A DNA stretch of 64,000 nt from Opeltia flavorubescens (taxonomy: Eukaryota; Ascomycota; Lecanoromycetes; Teloschistales; Teloschistaceae). Of this stretch, positions 36,039 to 47,379 are shown in pieces; position 1 is the stretch's first letter; every line of letters begins with the position of its first letter. Both the position numbers and the translations under genes were made by a program. The stretch lies in contig KE546974.1 of assembly GCA_000442125.1 (NCBI GenBank), forward strand, positions 1,302,001 to 1,366,000. Reading direction: 5' to 3'. The notes under the pieces were generated by a model that did no database searches, had not been told where the DNA came from, and was given only the letters and a program-made list of their open reading frames with translations.

Positions 36039-37001
36039 ATGGCAGAAAGGGTCAAAGAAGTCGCGGTCGAAGAAGCTGATCGTCTTAAGACTCTTACGAG
36101 CGATGCAGCACGGTCGGGCGCCTACTTTTATCCAATTCGGGTCTGTCCATGCCTTGATGGCCATGGAGAACATGCATTCGAAGAGAGGCTGACAGCTGTG
36201 CTCACTCTAGGGTATCGCCTATTTCCTTTCCCATAGATCGCTATGGAAGCCTCTGACCAGCAAGCTTGTGCCAACTTTGACCCTTGGGCTCGGCGTCACC
36301 ACTTTCATGTTCTTCTTCACCTACCTCCCTCAAGCCGCCGTGATGGCTTTTACAAGCGGGCCCCTTGCGGCGCTGAGCGCTGGATTACTCGTATTGAGCG
36401 AAAGTTCTACCATCCTCACCCTTCTCAGCAAAACGTTCCTCATCGATGACGCTCTGATTGATACCTTTGATGGTGTACTCCTGTCCAAGAACTCCACAGA
36501 TCTGGTGTCTGAAGGAAGACAAATCAAGGCGGGAGGGGACCCAATCGCCAAATTGGGGAAATTAGTGAAGAAGCCATTCGTCAAGTTCACCCCAAAGGCC
36601 ATGATTCGCTATCTCCTATATCTGCCGTTGAACTTCATCCCAGTCATAGGTACCGTGGTCTTCATCTTGCTGCAAGGAAAACGCGCGGGTCCAACGGCAC
36701 ATACGAGGTATTTCCAGCTCAAGCAATGGAACAAAGCACAGCAGGAGAAGCACATCGAGCAATATCGTGGCGCGTATACAGGGTATGGTCTATTTTCGGG
36801 CATTGCAAAATTCCAAGCTAACCGAGGCTTAGGTTTGGAGTGGCTGCTGTTCTTCTCGAACTTGTCCCCTTGGCATCAATTCTGTTTGCATTCACAAATA
36901 CAGTCGGCGCAGCGCTATGGGCAGCCGATATCGAAAACCAGCATATCACAAAAGAGGGTACAGCTCCAAAGCTCAGAGAACAGGCAAGGAAAGCGGAATA
37001 G
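36039..37001 (+). CDS. RRT8/LDS-family membrane protein (EI24-like)
   Basis: Three exons, 36039-36140, 36211-36782 and 36833-37001, give 280 residues. The protein matches the fungal RRT8/LDS1/LDS2 group, yeast members of which sit on lipid droplets and contribute to the outer spore wall. Visible landmarks are SGAYFYPI near the start, a restored segment IAYFLSHRSLWKPL after intron 1, three to four hydrophobic segments (about 45-105 and 180-205, and a C-terminal one restored by the second splice), KKPFVKFTPKAMIRYLLYLP and the end segment FTNTVGAALWAADIE. Intron 1 uses a weak GTCTGT donor, chosen because it alone restores the frame. Without splicing, both ends of the protein would be lost. Confidence 0.8.
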
Positions 37002-37622
37002 GAGAGCTTGATGTTGTGTCAGGTCTCATGATAGTGCATGATAGAATCAATCCGGCACATCGAAGGCCAAAGGTTGGTGCAGTCTTCATATTCTAAGATT
37101 CCTATCCTAGGGGTAGCATGGCGAGTAGTGGATCAAAACCATCTCATCATTTCTCATCCATCTTCCTGAAATATCCATAAGCCAATATGCCATGCAAACC
37201 AAGACGCAGAGTGCGAAGGATGGCTCGAGAGCTCGATATTGCTGCGAAATTCCACCGCCGGGAGCCTGCATGGAGGTTCCTACAGTGGGGCCTTTTTTAT
37301 GTGTAACTCGGTGGTTTCATTCGCTTGGATGGTCCATGCGCCAAAAGCGACCAGTGAATGTGATGTTTATTGTGTACACGAGTAATCTGCACTCTTATTT
37401 ACACGAGGCTAGCACCTTCCGCACGATCACACTTGTTTCGTGAACCCACGCTCCTTCCTTGTCTTTTCAAACCTTCAACGCTCATTCAATCACCAACTGC
37501 AGCCATTCTTTAGTCGTTCACTTCTCGATCTCACTTTCGTTAAACCTTCATACACGAAAATTCGGCACAAGGTGGTGCTCCGACACATTTTCGTTCAGCT
37601 CTAGATTCTACTCAGGCTCACG
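37002..37622. other. upstream region of the secreted-protein gene
   Basis: No gene is recognised. The last 180 bp or so before the ATG at 37623 are rich in C and T, as is common around fungal transcription starts. No known site was identified. Confidence 0.4.
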
Positions 37623-40240
37623 ATGAAGTCCAAGTCCAAGTCCAAGTCACCGTATTCCTTGATTCTGACTGTACTATTGCTTGCTTCATCCAAGATCACC
37701 GTCGCCCGACCTCACGCGCACGGTGTTTTCGAAAATCTCCGTCGTCTTGTCCTTCCATTGAAGGGGAGTTGCAATGGTACCCCTGCCCCTACAGTTGCAG
37801 CTCCAGGATATGGTGCGTGATCCTCAGCCATCTATTCCAACACATGTCACTGCTGATACAGAATTCCAGTGCCAGAACTACCGTCCAATGTGTCACCTAT
37901 CCTCCCGACTGGTGTCTCTAGCCAAGCTGCATCCAACGTGACCATAACCGCGCCTTTTCACGACCCAAGCCATCAGCCTGGCCCTAACCCTCTGGATATG
38001 GTCCTACAAGATGGACGTCAGGTTGTTCCCCATGGTGCCCACCCCATGATCCAGCATCATAAAGCACATCACAAACACACTGCCAAAGCTTCAACATCTA
38101 CAGCAGCCGTTGCAACAGCTGGTGAGTGCTTTATGTCAAATAGATAATGAAATCATCAATACTTACTCTCGTCGATGCCCAGGCCTATCCACTACCTACA
38201 CTCATACTGCGAACCAAATTTCGAAGGTCAAGCATGCTGCACGCCAAATCCAGACTGCGTCATTCGATCCCATCACTGGTGGCTATCAGTCCTGGGTCAT
38301 TGGTGGTTTTGGGGATCCGCCTACAGCTTCGACCTCTTCCCCAAGTAGTCGATCCACATTACTCTGCCCGGATCACAACGGCACGGTGTTCAGATCATCA
38401 TCAGGTATCACATACCAGACTGTTTGTGGGATCAATTATGGCGATGATATCCAGCAGTCCATCCATGTCGACTCGTTCGAAGCCTGCATTCAGGAATGTG
38501 ATGCATACAATTGGGATATGCATGGAGTACGCTGTGTTGCAGCTTGGTATTCTCCTACGACCTCTAGTAGTCAGGTGGACTGCGTCCTCAAATCTTCGAT
38601 CGCCCACTCCGTCTACAATGGAAGTTCAAGTTTTGTCAATGCAGTTCGTTACTCAGTAGCCCAGTCAGCACATCTGCCCGCCTCGACCACTTCTTCGGCA
38701 TTGCTATCATCGCTTTCTGAGACTTCGACTTTGACAAAGTACACCTCATCATCGCACTTACAGATCTTAAGCGCATCGACTCCAATCACATCGAGCACTG
38801 CCTCACCGCCAGGAGTCACATATGGCAAAGGCAACTCTGTGATCACTCCGAAAGTCGCAGGAAGCAAACTGCACGGCCCAAGTGAGAACCGACCAACAAG
38901 CCAATACATCCAGTACGATTCTGCTGACGGCATTGTCCTCTCCAAAAGCCTCCTTCGAGCTGGCGTCAATGGTGATCTATCCACCGGTTATGACCTTTCG
39001 CCTCAGACGGGAGTGCTTGATGTCAACATCTTCACACAGAATGCCCTCGCACCACTGAAGAATGTTCCTCACCTTTCGCGCGATGGAGGAAGAGGTGGCT
39101 ATCTAAATGGTCAACATCTTTTCTTGTTCTGCGATACCGGATCATACTCAGGCACCACCTCGTCTCAGAACGGCGATTTCCTCGACTTCGTCTCTAGTTC
39201 GGTTGCCGTAGACGTTGGTATGAATGCACTATCCGGAAATCCAATCCGCTTGCAAGATGGTATCGGAGAATGGTCTGACAACGTCGGTCGCCAGCGTGGG
39301 TTCGTTCCCCTCACCCAAGGCGAGCAAGCATACAACCTCGCTATGCAGGGCCAAGGCCAACGTTACGCCATCTGGATCGAATCTTCACTCATTCCTCTCG
39401 ATGCTGAGACTGCTCTGATCTATGCTCCAATCGTGTATGACAACGTCAATATGGCTACCAGAGAGGCTAACTTTACATACACTGGCAACACAATACTCAA
39501 AATCACAGCAGGTGGTCGAGGAGGGCCTGTCGCTCAGCGGCCAGTGCGGAAGCTCTTCGATCAGGACCAGCCAGAGTGGGGAGTTGCAGGTGGCCTTCGT
39601 TCTTGGGGACCTTCAGGCATCGGTGGACATGACGGAAAGGTGTATCTGTTTGGAGGGGTGTCTGGTGGGATGTTGATGGCTAGGGTGCAAGCAGATTCAA
39701 TCGAAGATCGCGATGCAGTGAGTTGGCCTTGCCCACGTTTGTGAGCTATGACTTATTACAATCTAGTACCAATACTGGAATGGAAATTCTTGGGGTACGA
39801 CCATGCCAGGCAAGACAGACAAAGCCTTCTTCTTCGAAGGACCGATCATGGACATTGACGTTTTCTACTCGCCAAGGCACCTGACATTCATCGCCGTCTA
39901 TTTGACAATTTATGCCGATAGCACTTTCTACTATCGCTACCTGAAAGCAGATCATGCCATCATGCCTGGCTACGGACCTGGAGGCGACCAAAATTCCGAC
40001 TGCGTAGAAAACCTACTCAAGTACGAATGGTCGGACGAACAAGTGCTCTACAAAGCAAAACCCGGTCTTGGTGGTAACTTCATCTACTCTGGTGGCATTC
40101 ATACTCGATATTTTGGCTCCGACGACGTCGCCAATGGTGGGTCGAGGATGCTCCTCAGCTGGACAGCACCGACCGGTCAAAATCCGGCTTCATCTGTGAG
40201 CGAGTACCAGATTGTCACGGCCGAGGTCAATTTTGCTTAG
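37623..40240 (+). CDS. large secreted protein with PAN/Apple-like module and DUF4185-like region
   Basis: Four exons, 37623-37812, 37870-38121, 38183-39717 and 39767-40240, give 816 residues. The N-terminus is a signal peptide with an unusually basic n-region, KSKSKSKS, then a hydrophobic core to about residue 27 and an ARP cleavage-like site. A Pro/His-rich linker follows. Residues about 208-305 hold a Cys-containing module with CGINYGDDIQ and CIQECDAYNWD, like fungal PAN/Apple domains. A Ser/Thr-rich linker is followed by a beta-rich C-terminal half (about 420-816) with HLFLFCDTGSYSG and GGHDGKVYLFGG, resembling DUF4185-type propellers. This would suggest a cell-wall or extracellular carbohydrate-binding role, by inference only. 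Splicing of the last intron (39718-39766) joins the DRDA and YQYWNGNSW segments. The DUF name is less certain than the secretion. Confidence 0.75.
37626..37649 (+). repeat. AAGTCC hexanucleotide repeat coding for Lys-Ser
   Basis: Directly after the start codon lie three AAGTCC units and a fourth, AAGTCA. They encode Lys-Ser four times and form the basic n-region of the signal peptide of the secreted protein. Confidence 0.85.
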
Positions 40241-41232
40241 ATGCCCATCCATGGGTGTCTTATGTTGGCCAGTGATTATTTAAAGCTCCGCTGGCCATGA
40301 TTCTGGATATATCCTGGGGATATACTCCGTTTATCTTCCATCTTTACGTTGACGAACGAGCTCATTTGCTACCGGGTTTGATTGAGGGTATGATGGGTGT
40401 GTCTACTTTTCACATTTGTATTAAGCAATGGAGAGATTTCAATTCGATATCGGCGTTTGCTGCGGGGCAGTTCTTAGGATTTTACATACTTTTTCTTCAT
40501 GAGGTGATGAGGATGGTATGGATTAGGATGAGGGCGAATATCGAAAGGCTGAGTTGTGGGCGAGATAGCTCAGAGATGAATAGGGTGATGGAATGAGATT
40601 ACTCCATCTTTGGTTCTTGTGTGAGGACTTTGCAAACACTTCGCAGCTTGTGAAAATTTTTCGTGATAATTGTTTCTTCGAATCGGATCACATACTCGTC
40701 TGCCATATGAGTTGATCGCTACGATGACAGTTGCAGCGATGTTACGAATTTGCTCAATATGGGATCATGATCTCATTTCTTTTTTTTGCAGTGCCGGTCC
40801 ATGCGATCAATTACAACATAGTTTTGGGGTATATCAATAAAAGTTCTCATACTATTGGTTTTCGATACCCAGTCCTGGCTCGAGCTCATTCAGCTCAGCT
40901 CTCATAGCCATAGCCAAGTCGTATCTGCTTTCCATTCCCATGTTTTCCTTCTCTCGTTTCTCTTCATACCGGTGACATGGCTTTTAGCTATTTAATCCTC
41001 CTGTACAGCTATCTAATAACTCCATGCGTGCACCGTGCGTTTCCTTGGTTCTAGGCTTCTATGTTTTCCTCACCACCTCTTTTACTATCCGTCCCTTGCC
41101 TTTTGCAATTGAAGCAGCGTTCCCACTTCCTCCATAACTAACTAATGCAAGCAATGCAGCCTTACCTCCTCCCACCCATCCATCCCCTCCCCTTCCCATC
41201 ACTCTCCTTGTCACATCCTCTTCCCAAAACAA
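40241..41232. other. convergent spacer
   Basis: The region lies between the 3' ends of the secreted-protein gene (plus) and the Gemin2-like gene (minus). A plus-strand frame of 99 codons with an ATG at 40297 looks non-coding. No other feature is recognised. Confidence 0.45.
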
Positions 41233-42777
41233 TCAATCCCAAACTCCCCTCCCGGCCAGAAGATCCCGTTGCCGGTACTCCTCGCCCACGATTGTGATTA
41301 TGGCGTCGAGGGTTGCTTGGATGCGGGTTTTTGGTGGGACGTTGGGGTTTTGGTGCGGGGGAGAGGATGGGGGAGGATATGATGGTTGAGATGAGGATGG
41401 GTTGAATGTTGGGTCTGAGGATGGGTCGAGGGTTTTGTTGGGAGAGGAAGAAGGTTGGGCTGGTGGTTTGGGCGTTTTATTGTGTTGGTTGAAGTCGTCG
41501 GTGGATGATGTTGGGGGTTGGGGAGGGGTCGTTGGTAAGGATTTAGGAGATGGAGAGGGTTGCTGAAGGGCGGTGAGGAGGCGGAGTTTTGCTGCTGCTA
41601 TGGGGTCGTTAGATTCGTGAATTTGGTCTTGCGCTTCTATTATGGTAGTGTCCTCGGAATTGTCTTCATCCACAGTGTCGGGATGTGGTTGGTGAGCGTG
41701 CTCGTTTCCGGCTCCGTTGCTTGGAGCGATTTCTTCGGCAGTCGAGAAGTCGGCATCCTCTGCTTCGACTTGACATTCCTCTGCGACTTCTTCGTCGTCC
41801 TCTTCATCCCACTCCTGTACGCCTTCTTCTACTGCTCCCAACCCAGCTGCCAACCCCCTCACCATCCCCCTCGCCTTCTTTCCCAAATCCCTGACAACAC
41901 CCACCTCCTCACTCCCCATCAACCCCACCTCCCTACACCTCGCCAATAACCCCCAGGCCCAAGCCGCCACAAACCTCCCCCTCTCCAGCATCTTCCAATC
42001 TAGATATTTCTCCAACGCCTCGATGCCTGTGATTGTCGCGTCTTGTGAAAGATTGGCGAGGAGTGCGGTAGTGGGCTGGGTGTAGAGGAGCGTGACGCGC
42101 CATTTTTTCAACGGAGCGGCGTTGAGTGCTGTTGCGGTTTCTAGGGTGGAGGGGGAGGGTGCAGGGACAGGGAGGGCAGAGGAGCGGAGATTTGAGCTCA
42201 GGCTGCGGAAACGGGCGAGGAGAGAGGTGTAGTAGGCTTCTTGGGGGTCGATGTCCTCATTTTCAACCTCGGTGTGTTGTTTCGGGTTGTGGCCTGAGTG
42301 TAATTGCGGTATAGCAACATAGGCGCCGTCCTCGTAATATGCCTGGGGGTAATCTTGATAAAGCTCTTGTCCTCCCTCCCTCTCCTCTTCCTCAACGAGT
42401 TTCGGGGCCGTCAATAGGTTCGGAACGCCTTTCGCTTCAGACCTGATCAACCCGGCAGGCGGTCAGCGCAGAATCTTTCAAGCGCTGGGAAGGCAAGGTG
42501 GAGACTCAGCTAGTGCACGAGCGCGGGAGGAATCGGTGAATGCTTACCTGACCATACGAAGATATTCCAACCCATCATTTGCAGGACCGTAGAAGAGATC
42601 ATTTTCGCCGACTGTGTCGTCGAGACCGGGGAAAGCGCCTCGTTGGCCGTAAGTCGGGTCGACTTGGCCTTGGGAAGAAGAGAACGCAGGACCTTCTCCA
42701 CTTCCGTTCTCAACTCGAGCACGCTTTGTGTGTGCATCAGCTGAGGTTGGGGGACGGGTTTTTCGCTTTTGGGCCAT
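41233..42777 (-). CDS. Gemin2/SIP1-like snRNP assembly factor
   Basis: Two exons, 42777-42548 and 42442-41233, with a 105 bp GT-AG intron, give 479 residues. The family (human Gemin2, fission yeast Yip11, budding yeast Brr1) helps load Sm proteins onto spliceosomal snRNAs. Landmarks are DTVGENDLFYGPANDGLEYL near residue 55, then VRSEAKGVPNLLTAP restored by splicing, and a helical core EKYLDWKMLERGRFVAAWAW near 220. A very long Ser/Pro/Glu-rich acidic and then disordered segment (about residues 290-450) is untypical in length, and the C-terminus reads TLDAIITIVGEEYRQRDLL. The compositional bias leaves long open frames on the opposite strand, which I treat as shadows. I use no gene symbol because naming differs between fungi. 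Confidence 0.8.
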
Positions 42778-43079
42778 GGTGGCAGGTGATGATTGAGGGG
42801 TGGGGTGACGAAATATTGAAGCTCTTAGCAACAGTAGACGCTGTTGACGATGACTATTCTCAAATTATAGAATAAGGGTAAAATATCAATCACAAACGGA
42901 TTGTTCTAGCATCTAGTAATATTACTAGAATTTCTCCAAAAAGAGTCTACTGTTTTTCCAGATTCTCTATTTGGTTGAAGAAACACATTCGTTATTTTTC
43001 TACACACATCGCTTTTCCAAAGACGATCATACAGAGCGCCTAACAGATGATGCGAAGAGCTACAAGAAGCTCCTCAAGG
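42778..43079. other. spacer between Gemin2-like and gamma-COP genes
   Basis: About 300 bp holding the promoter of the minus-strand Gemin2-like gene and the 3' end of the gamma-COP gene. Nothing else is recognised. Confidence 0.4.
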
Positions 43080-46000
43080 CTAAGAAACGCTAGCAACAAG
43101 CAAAGCAGCAACACCCTCCTCCTCGCTCCTCACTGTAATCTTGGTGGTAACGCCACTCTTCGATGAGTAATAAGCCATCTTCACCATAGCAGCAACTTTC
43201 CCCCCTCCAAGAGTCTTGCCATACAGCTTGAGTGTGTGTGTGCTGTTCGATAAGCTGACATCAGTGCCATCTAGCGGCTGCAGAGACAACGCCTTGGTAA
43301 GCTGCTCCGTTGCATCTGAAGGATTGTCAGTCTAACTCTCGAATCACGGAGTATATTGAACCTACCAACAATGCTCTTGGTATTGCTCAATTGCAGCGTT
43401 TCTGAAGCTTCAACTCCGTTTGCTCCGGTCTGCTCCCATATATGATCGAAGCTACCGGCATATGCTGGGGTGACATAGTCGCTTCCAAGGAGTTCGAGAT
43501 CTTCAACTTGGTATTCGTCTGGATAACCTCCTTCATCTGGCTCGCCAGTTGTAGGATCGATTTCCTTGCTCGTGAATTTGAGGACATTTGTAAGTGATGT
43601 GATGGGGTATGGCGTTTCCCCTGTCTTCTTGAAACTTACGTAGACAGTGCCAGGCTGGTCAGTGGCGAGTTTCGCAACAGGGATGATGAATTCTTCTTCC
43701 AGAGACTCATCCTCCTCGGTGGGTGTTGCGACCACTGACACTTCTTCAAGGACAGTCTCGGGAAGGGTGTTCTTGATTTCGTACTGAAGCACAACATGTT
43801 CCTTGAAGATGTGCTTGATAACAGTCACAACATATTCGGTTTCAGATTCCGTAAGTTCGACCACTGGCGACGATCGCAACAACGGGCCGTGAGATTTGAG
43901 TTCAGGTACTTGCATCAGTGACTGGCTATGTTTCTGAGCGGCTACAGCAGCCTCAGCAGCAGTCTCCGCCGAACCGTTGACTTGAGCTTTCTTCGGGCCT
44001 GCACTCGGTGCCTTGAGGGTGGGAGTTGCCGAGGTGAGCTTCTTCGTCCTTTCTTCTGCAAGTGCTTGCTCGTGGGAGACGATTGGAATGTTAGACATAT
44101 CGAAGGCGGTGGCAAATGTGGCTTTGTCGTTTGCTGTCACATACATCACTAGTTGGTGCTCGAAAGTTGATAGGGAAAACATTGATTCTGGTACCGATTA
44201 GCATGAGTAGAATATTTGTTTCCCACTTCAAGCCTACCGTTCTTGATAAATCGATTTGCCATTTCATCTTTCTCACTCATCAGTCGTAGATTTAGAGCTG
44301 CCCGGTCGCGTACTTCGTCGTCCGTGTCATCCAAACACCTAGTCAACAGCACAGTTACACTTCGCTTAACCTCTGGATCTTTCTGTCCCACTCCAAATTT
44401 GGCCAATGCAGTCACAGCGGCAGCCCTGACAAGGGCGTTCTCCAATACCACACGATTGTAAATATATCGGATGTACTTGGTTGGGTGTGGCGTTTTCGGA
44501 CCTTCAACGCCGAGAAGATGTAATATTCGCACCGCTAATTTCGTGAATTCACAATCTTCGATGAATTCGCACAAGTGGGCCAAAGCTAGAAAAATCAGCT
44601 ATGTTATAGTGATCCAATGGAGAATCCCACCGTCTTCTTTACTGCCAGGTACAAATTTGATAAGATCAAACATGCTCTCGACAACGCTTCTCTTGAATTC
44701 ATAGCCGCCTTCGTCCCTTAGTATACCGCTGAGAAAAGCAAGCATGCCAGCCTGTTTGGAGGGAAACTTGAGGCAAAGGGTCCGGATCGCTTCAACAATA
44801 GTGATCTTGAACTCATCCGTGATATCTGCCATGAAACCAGATATTTGCTTCATGAGTCGATCCACGCTACTTTCGTTGCCAGTCTTGAGTAAGGTTGTGA
44901 TGGAGAAAGTAGCTATAGATCTGTTCGAATTGGATATTAGCGTCTCAATATCCGGGTTGCACTGTTGCACGGCCTGCGGCCTGAACGATGCAACATGATG
45001 AAGGATCCGTATGGCGGCGAACTTGGTGACTGCACGAGGAGAAGTAAGGAATAGCTGCAAAGTGTGTATTGCTTGGGTCATTTCGGAATCCGTAACATTT
45101 TGAACGTCGCAGATCATTTTCGCGGCTTCGAAATTTACCATCTCGCTTTTATGTCTTAACCAACCGTCCAATAGCTGCATCATCGGTGTACGTAGGCCCG
45201 GGTCATCTTCTATGAGCTTTGCAGCCAGTCTGACCAGCATAACCGTACCTGCAGGGCTTTTGACAACACCAGGAGCGCCGAATTGTTGAACCATCTTCAC
45301 TAGTGCCATTCGATCGTGTGATCTCATTTGGTAGAGTAAACCGATGGCGTGATACTGTGTCATGAAATTGGTGCTTGGCTGAAGGGAATGCTGGCTGCCA
45401 GATGTTGAGAAGCCTAGCGAAAACGAGCTTGATGATTTGGATGACGAAGCTGCTTCCTGAGTTTCGCTCTGCCATCTTCGCACAACATCGCGTGCAATCG
45501 GTAAGAGGTGATATGAAGAAACGAGAGCAGCCGAGGAAACTGAAGGAGTTTTATCGACGATAGCGGTTTTGATCAGTCGCTCTATTGCTTGGACTGTACT
45601 TGCCTGGCGTGCGTCAGAGAAGATAATATTTTGGAGTGGTGGGCCCCTACATCAATAATCCTGCAGAGAGCCCGTATTGCATTGGCTTTGTAAAGAACGT
45701 CGCTACCGACGGACGTATCTTTCATTATACTGCTGGTGACCATGATGACATCCTCCGCAGTATTTGCCAACTCCTTGATGACAAGATACACCATTTGTCT
45801 GAGAGACGCATCTTTGTTTTGGAAGAGCTTCGATATGCCAAAGAAAAGGGAGGTTGCTTCGTTGGTGGGGAATCTCTCCCCAGTGAAGAGGAGGAGGGCT
45901 ATTTTGGTAAGGAGGATCCGGCATTTTCGTGGAGAGATCGGGGAGGAATTGAACAATCGTGCTATATTGGTACTGTCAGCTACTACTTTTGCACAGCAAT

Positions 46001-46095
46001 AAATGCTATCATGTCTGACCTTCTTGAAAAACGGAAGTCCTATCGACTTTGACTATTGTCTGTTCGGCATCTTCATCCTTCTTGCCGTAGCTCAT
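43080..46095 (-). CDS. SEC21: coatomer subunit gamma (gamma-COP)
   Basis: Subunit of the COPI coat that buds vesicles from the Golgi for retrieval to the ER. Six exons, 46095-46020, 45961-45651, 45603-44631, 44585-44238, 44187-43366 and 43315-43080, with introns of only 45-58 bp, give 921 residues, the usual family length. The N-terminus [12 protein letters not shown] and [17 protein letters not shown] lead the adaptin-type alpha-solenoid (about 1-560). It is followed by an acidic, Ala-rich hinge (about 590-650) and the two-part appendage (ear) domain to the end. The conserved [16 protein letters not shown] and [11 protein letters not shown] segments are visible. The first intron uses a GTCAGA donor, weaker than usual, but it restores the frame exactly. 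The gene is divergent from PLP2. Confidence 0.95.
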
Positions 46096-46448
46096 GCTGT
46101 AGGTATTTTGATCGAGCCACCTTGAGGGCTCGACTTCAAGGGGAGACGCTGCAGTCGCCTACGTTATTGCCACGATTGGGAGATCAGGATGGCGGCTGGT
46201 GGAGAAAGCTCATATCATCTCAATGGCAGGCAACGGTCTTTAGCAAAGCACGTACTCCCCTTTTACCCACGAGATCCAATGTTCCGTGGTGCCTAGCTAA
46301 CTTCACGATGGACCTACGTGGTGGGCTACGGTACGGTGGCCGGGTTTTCCTGGCTCACAGCCCGGCTTCCGTAGATAAGATAACGGCAGCCTTGAGCTAC
46401 TTTCCTCGACATCCACAGCATGACATTAAGGGACCTTGGTGGCGTTGC
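46096..46448. promoter_or_regulatory. bidirectional promoter region of gamma-COP and PLP2
   Basis: The 353 bp between the two start codons must serve both genes. I recognise no classical TATA box or known site. Two plus-strand open frames overlap it (46056-46511 and the end of 45636-46052) and appear accidental. Confidence 0.5.
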
Positions 46449-47379
46449 ATGAACATGGATAATCCCGTCAATGTTCCTGTCGACAATCCTAATGCTGATA
46501 CTGAATGGTAAACTTTGATTGTTACCCTATCAAAACCAATACGTTATGCTAATATGAATAATTAGGAACGACATTTTGCGGAAGCATGGTGTAATCCCTG
46601 AGAAGCCCCCGTCACCTACACCTTTAATTGAAGAAGCACTTCAAGAGGCACGGAAGCAAGCCTACGATAATAGACTAGAGAACAAAGGATTGGATGAGTT
46701 GGATGAGCTTGAGGATGATGAAGATGCAGAATTTCTCGAGAAATATCGGTACGGCTAAATCATTGACTGTCAAAGTTCGGCTCCTGACACGGCTGTAGCA
46801 AGCAACGAATAGCAGAACTATCAACAATATCACAGACCAGTGTTTTCAACCAGGTATACCCGCTGCAAAAGCCCGACTATTCCCGCGATGTTACAGAAGC
46901 ATCAAGCAAAGCATTTGTGCTTGTCCACCTGACCTCGTCGCTTGGCACAAATATCGAGTCACGGCTACTCACGGAGCTATGGCGCGAATTGGCCAGGAAA
47001 TTCGGCGACGTCAAATTCTGCGAGATCAGAGGAGACATGTGTATTGAAGGATACCCCGATAGGAATACACCTACGATCCTCGTCTACCATGATGGCGATA
47101 TCAAGAAGCAAGTGGTTACCTTGAAAGAACTTGGGGGGCCGAAGACCGGAATCAAAGGTAAATACCACCAGATTCATCGGAGACAATGCCGATGTCGCAC
47201 TATTGGTATTGACTCGCGCTATAATAGACTTGGAGAAGTTGCTAGTCGAAGTCGGCGCTCTAAGAGCCAACGATACTCGTCTGCTCCACTTCGAATCGCA
47301 CAACGAACGGGGGATGCCTATTACCCGGAACAACAAGTCGATCTCAAACTCCGCGGATGATGATAGTGATTGGGAGTGA
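46449..47379 (+). CDS. PLP2: phosducin-like protein PLP2 (chaperonin CCT cofactor)
   Basis: PhLP2/PhLP3-type proteins bind the CCT chaperonin and help fold actin, tubulin and cell-cycle proteins. Four exons, 46449-46507, 46566-46748, 46799-47157 and 47228-47379, give 250 residues. Family landmarks: NPNADTEWNDILRKHGVIP at the N-terminus (the Trp codon is split by intron 1), an acidic DELDELEDDEDAEFLEKYR helix, then a thioredoxin-like domain (about 85-215) with FVLVHLTSS and RNTPTILVYHDG, and an acidic tail ending in DSDWE. Each splice restores a conserved stretch (for example GPKTGIK joined to DLEKLLVEVG). Two ATGs (46449 and 46455) are possible starts; they differ by two residues. Confidence 0.92.

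Noticed and set aside
40297-40596. 99-codon plus-strand frame after the secreted-protein gene
   Set aside because: It has an ATG but no domain; it lies in the expected 3' untranslated region.
41560-41949. 129-codon plus-strand frame
   Set aside because: Antisense to the Ser/Pro/Glu-rich part of the Gemin2-like gene; the composition bias there keeps the opposite strand open.
46056-46511. 151-codon plus-strand frame before PLP2
   Set aside because: It ends inside PLP2 intron 1 and only carries PLP2 exon 1 at its end; the upstream part shows no conserved sequence and the known family starts at 46449 or 46455.
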